The notes under the pieces were generated by a model. That model had not been told where the DNA came from and searched no databases. It was given only the letters and a program-made list of their open reading frames with translations. Of a stretch of DNA of 64,000 nt, positions 58,624-64,000 are shown one piece after another. Origin of the DNA: Streptomyces prunicolor NBRC 13075 (GTDB lineage Bacteria; Actinomycetota; Actinomycetes; Streptomycetales; Streptomycetaceae); contig NZ_BARF01000085.1 of NCBI RefSeq assembly GCF_000367365.1, forward strand, positions 143,287-207,286. Direction: 5' to 3'. Numbering within the stretch: the first letter of the stretch is position 1; the number at the start of each line of letters is the position of its first letter. The translations under genes were made by a program, and so were the position numbers.

Positions 58624-59327
58624 TCCGGGTCGCGGTCGTCGACGACCAGGCGCTGATGCGCGCGGGCTTCCGCGCCCTCCTGGACGCCGAGGAGGGCATC
58701 GAGGTCGTCGGCGAGGCGGCCAACGGCGAACAGGGCGTGGCCCTCGTCCGCGCGCAGCTCCCCGACATCGCGCTGATCGACGTACAGATGCCGGTGATGA
58801 CGGGCATCGAGGCGACCCGCCGGATCGCAGCGGACCCCGACCTCTCCGCCGTCCGCGTCGTCATCCTCACCAACTACGGCCTGGACGAATACGTCTTCGA
58901 GGCGCTGCGCGCGGGCGCCAGCGGCTTCCTCCTCAAGGACACCGACCCGGCGGACCTGCTCCAGGCGATCGAGATCGTCGCGGGCGGCGAGGCCCTCCTC
59001 TCCCCGGCGATCACCCGCACCCTCATCGGCGAGTTCGTCTCCCGCCCTCCGGACCGCTCCACTCCCTCCGGCCTGGAACACCTCACCCGCCGCGAACGCG
59101 AGGTCACCGCGCTCGCCGCGCGCGGTCTCACCAACGAGGAGATCGCCGCCCACATGGTGATCAGCCCGTTCACGGCGAAGACTCACATCAGCCGGGCGAT
59201 GACGAAACTCGGGGCACGCGATCGGGCCCAACTCGTCGTGTTCGCCTACGAGTCGGGGCTGGTGACGGCCCGCGCGCCGGAATCCCGTTGCGAGCCGGAC
59301 CCGCCGGATCGCAACCTTGGGCGATGA
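58620..59327 (+). CDS. NarL/LuxR-family response regulator
   Basis: This 235-residue regulator has a receiver domain with D54 (IALIDVQMPVMTGIEA) and GFLLKDTDPADLL. A LuxR-type HTH at residues about 160-215 follows (LTRREREVTALAARGLTNEEIAAHM, TAKTHISRAMTKLGARDRAQLV). It is translationally coupled to the kinase upstream and the methyltransferase downstream through ATGA overlaps. It is the partner of the kinase at 57508-58623. Confidence 0.92.
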   Translation: MIRVAVVDDQALMRAGFRALLDAEEGIEVVGEAANGEQGVALVRAQLPDIALIDVQMPVMTGIEATRRIAADPDLSAVRVVILTNYGLDEYVFEALRAGASGFLLKDTDPADLLQAIEIVAGGEALLSPAITRTLIGEFVSRPPDRSTPSGLEHLTRREREVTALAARGLTNEEIAAHMVISPFTAKTHISRAMTKLGARDRAQLVVFAYESGLVTARAPESRCEPDPPDRNLGR

Positions 59328-60151
59328 CCGAGACCACACGCGCGCAAGACCCCGCCGTCGGTGTTCGCGAGGAGATCCTCGCCTACTACGCCCAGGGCAA
59401 GGAGGACGGCCGCCTCAGACAGGGTTCGGAGCGGCTGGAGTTCTGGCGCACCCAGGACGTGCTGCGGCGCCTGCTGCCGACGGCTCCCGCGAAGCTGCTG
59501 GACGTCGGCGGAGGCAGCGGCATCCACGCCGAGTGGCTCGCGCGGGACGGCCACGAGGTTCAACTCGTCGACCCCGTACCGCTGCACGTGGAACAGGCGG
59601 GCCGACTGCCCGGGGTCGACGCCCGGGCCGGGGACGCCAGGGAACTGCCCGCCGAAGACGCCTCGTACGACGTGGTGTTGCTGCTCGGTCCGCTGTACCA
59701 CCTGCCCGAACGGGCGGACCGGGTACGGGCGTTGAGCGAGGCGCGGCGGGTGGTGCGGCCGGGCGGTCTGGTGGTCGCGGCGACGATCAACCGGTTCGCG
59801 GGCCTGCACGACCTGCTCAAGCACGAGCTGTACTTCACCGCCCCGCACCGCGCGCGGGTCGACCGGGAGACGGAGGAGGGACGCCACGACTACCAGGACG
59901 GCGGCCTCTTCACGACCGCCTACTTCGCCCAACCCCACGAAGCCCCCGAGGAGTTCACGGACGCGGAACTCACCGTCGAGGGCCAGTACGGCCTCGAAGG
60001 CGCCGCCTGGCTGATGGGCGGCATCGAGGACTGGCTGGACGACCCCGACCGCCGCGAGGCCGTCCTGGCGGCCACCCGCCGGATCGAGTCGGAGTCCACG
60101 CTGCTCGGCACCAGCGGGCATCTGCTCACCGCGGGCAGGCGCCGGACCTAG
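59324..60151 (+). CDS. Class I SAM-dependent methyltransferase
   Basis: This 275-residue methyltransferase has motif I LLDVGGGSGIHAEWLA, motif II VQLVDPVPLHVEQA, YDVVLLLGPLYHLPERADR and RVVRPGGLVVAATINRF. The frame is open from 59288, but the ATG at 59324 overlaps the response regulator stop, which fixes the start. The substrate is a small molecule of unknown identity. It is the third gene of the coupled kinase-regulator unit, so its product is probably produced with that system. Confidence 0.9.
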   Translation: MTETTRAQDPAVGVREEILAYYAQGKEDGRLRQGSERLEFWRTQDVLRRLLPTAPAKLLDVGGGSGIHAEWLARDGHEVQLVDPVPLHVEQAGRLPGVDARAGDARELPAEDASYDVVLLLGPLYHLPERADRVRALSEARRVVRPGGLVVAATINRFAGLHDLLKHELYFTAPHRARVDRETEEGRHDYQDGGLFTTAYFAQPHEAPEEFTDAELTVEGQYGLEGAAWLMGGIEDWLDDPDRREAVLAATRRIESESTLLGTSGHLLTAGRRRT

Positions 60152-60212
60152 CCACGCACACCGCGCTGCGTACGATCATCGGGCCGCCCGTCGCGCAGTG
60201 AGGAGTTCCCCT

Positions 60213-60278
60213 GTGTTCACGACCCGACCCACGCTCCAGGGCACCTTCGGCATGGAGGCCCCGTCGGTGGGGCTCTGA
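60213..60278 (+). pseudogene. Truncated gamma-glutamyltransferase-family gene (first 14 codons)
   Basis: After GAGGAG and a GTG at 60213 the frame encodes MFTTRPTLQGTFGM, the typical start of Streptomyces gamma-glutamyltransferase-family (YwrD-like) proteins. Homology stops at 60254, and seven unrelated codons lead to a TGA at 60276-60278. The rest of the gene is not found within the window. The junction marks an insertion or deletion, consistent with the mobile elements that follow. Confidence 0.75.
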
Positions 60279-60316
60279 CCTGCGGACTTAGAGCTCATTG
60301 AGTCTCTGACCTGCGG
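60273..60316 (+). repeat. Direct repeat CTCTGACCTGCGG x2 at the truncation point
   Basis: CTCTGACCTGCGG occurs at 60273-60285 and 60304-60316, spaced 31 bp apart, just after the break in the truncated gene. They could be mobile-element end repeats or a recombination scar. Confidence 0.55.
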
Positions 60317-60399
60317 GAACGTGTCTTTCGGTGTCTTTCACAGGGGTGCAGGTTTGTGCCGCGCAAACTCCCCAGAGCCTCCCCGAGCGACAAGAAACT

Positions 60400-60430
60400 C
60401 CCCAGCCGCTCCCCAGGGGGGCGGCTGGGG
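60400..60430. terminator. Strong hairpin, perfect 10-bp stem
   Basis: CCCCAGCCGC (60400-60409) pairs with GCGGCTGGGG (60421-60430). The loop TCCCCAGGGGG can itself fold. No U tract. It could block read-through into the element or be part of an old element end. Confidence 0.5.
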
Positions 60431-60775
60431 AGGATCCGACACAGTGCTGCCTGCCTGCGATTATGGGCTGCGCGGGGACGTTTTCAGGGTGGGCTCCACG
60501 ATGACTGCAGTCCCCTGATGGACATCCTGCCGTGGTTTCGTGACTCCCCAGGGCAGCAGAGTGAGCGAGGGATCGTTTCGGCAGAGTATGTCCCGGCATG
60601 GCGAGCAAGACGGTCGAGGCTGTGCTGTTTCCCGGGATCGATGTGGAGTGGCCATGCTCGGCATCGCCCGACTGCACAACATGGCCCTCACCAGATAACT
60701 CAGGCCCCATACGGGACAACCTTTAGCCTCGCGCTTTCATGAAGCCTGGTGTCCGACGGGTGGTCAGACAAACGA

Positions 60776-60844
60776 AAAGTGCCTCTGACCAGCAAGAATG
60801 AGGATTGTCGAGGTCCTTGTTCCTGCCACCGTCGGAGGCACTTT
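60776..60844 (+). promoter_or_regulatory. Inverted repeat covering the transposase ribosome-binding site
   Basis: AAAGTGCCTC (60776-60785) and GAGGCACTTT (60835-60844) are perfect 10-bp complements 49 nt apart. The right arm contains GAGG of the GGAGG that serves the GTG at 60849, so a transcript from outside would hide the ribosome site. Confidence 0.5.
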
Positions 60845-60848
60845 CCAG

Positions 60849-62225
60849 GTGAAGAAGCGTATCGGGTCCTACCCACGTGTCCGCGTCGAGGGTGGTGGCC
60901 GGGCCGTGGTCTCGCAGGCCGGGGCGGTGCTGCTTGTCGACACGGTCCGCAAGGCCGGGCTGGATCAGGCGATATCGGCGGCGCTGTCACCATGGCGCAA
61001 GCCCCGTGCGGTGCACGACCCGGGCAAAGTCATGCTGGATGTGGCACTCGCGGTCGCACTCGGCGGGGACTGCCTCTCGGACGTGGGCATGCTGCGGGCC
61101 GAGCCGGACGTGTTCGGCCCGGTGGCCTCCGATCCCACCGTCTCCCGCCTCATCGACGCCCTCGCCTCAGCCGGGCCGAAGACCCTGACGGCGATCCGCA
61201 CCGCACGGGCCCATGTCCGCGAACACGTCTGGAAGTTGGCCGGACAAGCAGGACCGGACGCCGGCGGAGAGGTGATCGTCGACATCGACGGGGTTCTCGT
61301 GCTGGCGCACTCCGAGAAACAGGACGCCGCCGCGACCTGGAAGAAGACGTTCGGACACCATCCGCTGATGGCCTTCGTCGACCACGGCCGAGGTGGCAGC
61401 GGGGAGCCGGCCGCGGGCCTGCTGCGGCCCGGCAACGCGGGCAGCAACACCGCCGCCGACCACATCACCACCGCCCAACTCGCCCTGGCCCAGCTGCCGA
61501 AGAAGTACCGGCGCGGACGCCAGACGCTGATCCGGACCGATGCCGGCGGCGGCACCCACGAGTTCGTGGCCTGGCTGGCCAGGCGAGGCCGGTGGCTGTC
61601 GTACTCGGTCGGCATGACCATCACCGAGCCGATCCACCACGCCGTCCTGAAGGTTCCCGACTCGGCCTGGACAGCGGCCACCGAACCCGACGGAGAGATC
61701 CGTGACGGCGCCTGGGTCGCCGAGCTTGACGGCGACGTACTCAAGGGCTGGCCGAAGGGGATGCGGCTGATCGTCCGCAAAGAACGCCCGCACCCCGGCG
61801 CCCAGTTGCGCTTCACGGACGCCGACGGACTGCGGCTGACCTGCTTCGCCACCAACACCACCGGCACGGCGATCGCCGCCCTCGAACTCCGACACCGCCA
61901 GCGGGCGAGAGCCGAGGACCGCATTCGAGGAGCCCGTGCCACCGGCCTGCGCAACCTGCCCCTCCACGACACTGCGCAGAACCAGATCTGGCTGGAGATC
62001 GTCCAGCTCGCCCTGGACCTGCTCGCCTGGATGCCGATGCTCGCCCTGACCGGCCGGGCCCGGCTCTGGGAGCCCCGCCGCCTGCGGATCCGTCTATTCT
62101 CCGCCGCCGCCCAGCTCGTCACCACAGCCCGCCGCCAACACCTGAAATTCGCGACGCACTGGCCCTGGACCGACGTGATCACCGACGCGATCGAACGACT
62201 GCAGTCCCTCCCGAACCCCAGCTGA
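60849..62225 (+). CDS. IS1380-family transposase
   Basis: This 458-residue DDE transposase starts MKKRIGSYPRVRVEGGGRAV and has VIVDIDGVLVLAHSEKQ (first aspartate). LIRTDAGGGTHEFVAWLA carries the second aspartate and LRNLPLHDTAQNQIWLEIV the glutamate region. LLAWMPMLALTG follows near the C-terminus. The GTG at 60849 is preferred over the ATG at 60798 because GGAGG lies 10 nt before it and homologues begin there. The gene looks intact. The precise element ends were not found; the right end probably lies near 62376-62389. Confidence 0.88.
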   Translation: MKKRIGSYPRVRVEGGGRAVVSQAGAVLLVDTVRKAGLDQAISAALSPWRKPRAVHDPGKVMLDVALAVALGGDCLSDVGMLRAEPDVFGPVASDPTVSRLIDALASAGPKTLTAIRTARAHVREHVWKLAGQAGPDAGGEVIVDIDGVLVLAHSEKQDAAATWKKTFGHHPLMAFVDHGRGGSGEPAAGLLRPGNAGSNTAADHITTAQLALAQLPKKYRRGRQTLIRTDAGGGTHEFVAWLARRGRWLSYSVGMTITEPIHHAVLKVPDSAWTAATEPDGEIRDGAWVAELDGDVLKGWPKGMRLIVRKERPHPGAQLRFTDADGLRLTCFATNTTGTAIAALELRHRQRARAEDRIRGARATGLRNLPLHDTAQNQIWLEIVQLALDLLAWMPMLALTGRARLWEPRRLRIRLFSAAAQLVTTARRQHLKFATHWPWTDVITDAIERLQSLPNPS

Positions 62226-62391
62226 CCAGCGGCGACAACCCACCCCTACGACCAGAACCCACACACCGGAACCGTGGAACCCGGCGCCTACCCGACGCGA
62301 CAGCCGGGTCACTGGCCTGCCCGCACCCCACCCAACAAGCCGAAACGGCCCACCAGATGAACCGGCAAGCCGTCACGAAAGATCAAGGCTA

Positions 62392-63997
62392 ACTTGATCT
62401 TTAACCAGTGCGGCGTGGTCGTGGGGTGGTCGACTTCTTCGTTCGTTGTTTCGCGGGTTGTGTTTTGCGGGGTGTGTGGACGTCGTAGCGGGGTGTGGGC
62501 CGGGTGTTCTTTCGGCCTGGGGGTCGTCCGGGGCCGGGGCGGGTGGGTTTCGGTGCTTGGGCCGGGCAGCTGGCCTTTGGGCGGATGTGCCGGAAGTCGC
62601 GGCGGACTCGGGCGGGGGTGAGCCTGTCCGGCGGAGTTGGTCTTTCCCAGGGGCGACGCCGGTCGGCCGCCAGCGGGCGGGCGAGCCGCAGTTGGGTGTA
62701 GGCGGCGAGGATCAGCCAGGTCCATCGGTCGGCTGCTTCGGGGGTGCGGATCTTCGGGGAGGTCCAGCCGAGGGTCTGTTTGAAGAGGCGGAAGGTGTGC
62801 TCGATGTCGAAGCGTCTCAGGTATGCCTGCCAGAGGCGGTCGGCGTCTGCCGGGGTGGCGTCGGTGCCTGACCACCACAGCCAGACCGGCTTCGGTGTTG
62901 CTCCGCTGGGCAGGTGGTCGATGTCCAGGCGGATGACTGTCCCTTCGACGATGGGGAGGGTGCCGTCGGCCGCGGCCCAGGAGGAGCGGTGGGTCAGTTT
63001 GGGGTGCAGGCGGTTCCAGGAGCGGGCGGTGGCGGTGCCGTAGAGGCGGGTGTCGGTGACAGTTTCGGTGTCCGGGGTGCCCCAGGTGTCGGGCTGTCCG
63101 AAGACGAACTCGCCGCCGTGCCGGGGCGGCCGGCCCTGGGTGTGCGGCAGCCGGGGTGGGACAGCCCTGCGCAGCACGCGGTCCGAGCGCATCCTGGCCA
63201 GCACCTGGACCGGCAGGTCCCTCAGGAGGAAGCCGAGGCGGGGTGCGTCGTATCCGGCGTCCGCAACGATGAGGATGTCGGGATCACCGGTCTGCCACTG
63301 CCCCGCTGCGATCAGCCGCTGGAGCAGATCGCGCAGTTGGCGGGAGGTGACGGTGGCGGTGTCGTCGCCGGGCGACAGACGCAGTGCGTCCAACGGTGCG
63401 GTCCACGAACTGCGGCCCGGCTCGAGCGCGCAGATGATCGAGTAGGGCCAGCCGGGGACGGGGATGTGCTGGTCCTTGCCCCGGCCGTAGGTGTGGCACA
63501 GGATCCGCTGCGGTGAGGTGTGGGCGTCGGGCCGCAGCCAGCAGGTGACGTCGATGGCCAGGACCAGCCGGCCGTCGGCAGCCCGTGGCAGTGGCACTTC
63601 GGCCAGTGCCCGCCGTAGCCGGCCGGCGTCGATGCGTCCACGGGCCACAGCCGCGTAGAGCCCTCCGTGGCCGCGGCGGTGTTCACCCACGAGCGACAGC
63701 TCGGCCAGTGACCTCACCGGCCCGTCGCCGCACAGAACGGCATCAGCCAGCTCGAACAGCGCGTCCGAACGGGCGGTCAGGCAGGAGTAGAACTCGCCCC
63801 GGAAGCATGACAGTTGCGCCAACGGCTCTCGCCGGGCGTCGTGCTGCAGCAGACTCATCCTCACGGCCTTCGTGCTGAATGTGTGTGTTCCTTGGTCGGA
63901 GCACATGTTCAGCCGAAGGCCGCCTCCGTGTATGGCAGTTACCGAACCGGGTGATCAAGTTCGACGAACCATTCGACGCCGGACGTTAAAGATCAAG
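62392..63997. mobile_element. Insertion sequence with 13-bp terminal inverted repeats
   Basis: CTTGATCTTTAAC (62393-62405) and GTTAAAGATCAAG (63985-63997) are perfect terminal inverted repeats around one transposase gene, about 1.6 kb in all. CTA lies just outside at both ends (62389-62391 and 63998-64000), a likely 3-bp target duplication. The right flank is the window edge. Confidence 0.75.
62401..63906 (-). CDS. Putative DDE transposase (NF041680-type)
   Basis: This 501-residue transposase of an IS4/IS701-like fold has LVLAIDVTCWLRPDAHTSPQ (first aspartate region) and DILIVADAGYDAPRLGFLL (second aspartate). The C-terminal segment YLRRFDIEHTFRLFKQTLGWTSPKIRTPEAADRW carries the glutamate in the Y-x6-E-type motif. 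It fills the element, and its TAA stop lies inside the left terminal repeat (62401-62403). The ATG at 63906 is used; another in-frame ATG at 63858 sits directly against a GAGG. The C-terminal tail is basic and proline-rich. It appears intact. Confidence 0.82.
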   Translation of the reverse strand: MCSDQGTHTFSTKAVRMSLLQHDARREPLAQLSCFRGEFYSCLTARSDALFELADAVLCGDGPVRSLAELSLVGEHRRGHGGLYAAVARGRIDAGRLRRALAEVPLPRAADGRLVLAIDVTCWLRPDAHTSPQRILCHTYGRGKDQHIPVPGWPYSIICALEPGRSSWTAPLDALRLSPGDDTATVTSRQLRDLLQRLIAAGQWQTGDPDILIVADAGYDAPRLGFLLRDLPVQVLARMRSDRVLRRAVPPRLPHTQGRPPRHGGEFVFGQPDTWGTPDTETVTDTRLYGTATARSWNRLHPKLTHRSSWAAADGTLPIVEGTVIRLDIDHLPSGATPKPVWLWWSGTDATPADADRLWQAYLRRFDIEHTFRLFKQTLGWTSPKIRTPEAADRWTWLILAAYTQLRLARPLAADRRRPWERPTPPDRLTPARVRRDFRHIRPKASCPAQAPKPTRPGPGRPPGRKNTRPTPRYDVHTPRKTQPAKQRTKKSTTPRPRRTG

Positions 63998-64000
63998 CTA

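Larger units (their letters stand above)
60279..60848. other. Non-coding junction between the truncated gene and IS1380-type transposase
   Basis: No supported gene lies in this 570-nt stretch; its frames are short and lack ribosome sites. It holds the CTCTGACCTGCGG repeats, a 30-bp-spaced repeat of AAACTCCCCAG (60365-60375 and 60395-60405), the hairpin at 60400-60430 and the inverted repeat at 60776-60844. It looks like a patchwork of mobile-element remnants. Confidence 0.55.

Noticed and set aside
60356..60742. 128-residue frame before the IS1380-type transposase
   Set aside because: Crosses the hairpin and repeats, no family resemblance, no ribosome site.
60740..62389. Exact boundaries of the IS1380-type element
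   Set aside because: No convincing terminal inverted repeat pair was found by eye around the transposase; only the transposase gene is reported.

Overview
The window reads as chromosomal DNA of a Streptomyces or close relative. Coding sequence is very GC-rich, GTG starts are common, neighbouring genes often overlap by 4 nt (ATGA/GTGA), and the gene families are typically streptomycete (DUF6304, DUF6278, STM4011-4015, RNase Sa). No rRNA, tRNA or CRISPR array was seen.

Layout. (1) 1-4116: allantoin catabolism, with an AllR-like IclR repressor divergent from allantoinase and allantoicase. (2) 4190-8044: AIM24 protein, DHFR-like reductase, EamA exporter, and a CHRD/DUF3455 lipoprotein. (3) 8203-13394: a minus-strand five-gene STM4015-4014-4013-4012-4011 cassette (two radical SAM enzymes, an ATP-grasp-like protein, a sulfatase-like hydrolase and a leucine-rich-repeat protein). 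It is divergent from a small conserved protein plus a DUF6745 protein (13564-15048). (4) 15222-21520: secreted RNase Sa-type ribonuclease, a two-component system, a cytochrome P450 with a TTA codon, and a Gfo/Idh dehydrogenase divergent from a GntR/HutC regulator. (5) 21745-32954: ROK kinase with a membrane protein, SNF2 helicase with a SWIM zinc-finger protein, a PcaL-like fusion, an MBL-fold hydrolase, exonuclease III and DUF6278. (6) 33067-44368: glutamate-type ABC transporter, secreted hydrolase, gamma-glutamyltransferase, ClpC-like ATPase, and methionine aminopeptidase divergent from an XRE regulator. (7) 44558-55478: a conserved Streptomyces protein, then a pyrimidine/hydantoin catabolism locus (two N-carbamoyl amidohydrolases, aminotransferase, PucR regulator, dihydropyrimidinase, F420-type oxidoreductase, NCS1 permease). 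(8) 55502-60151: DUF3558-like secreted protein, AhpD-like protein, and a two-component system coupled to a methyltransferase. (9) 60213-64000: a gamma-glutamyltransferase-family gene cut off after 14 codons, followed by two insertion sequences.

The main unexplained signal is regulatory. Sequences matching the actinobacterial RecA-independent DNA-damage promoter (TTGTCRGTG-N8-TAnnnT, recognised by PafBC) stand before the SNF2 helicase, before exonuclease III, and in both directions between the STM4015 cassette and the DUF6745 pair. This suggests that the uncharacterised STM4011-4015 and DUF6745 genes belong to the same damage-induced programme as the repair genes. All calls come from reading the sequence; no search was run.
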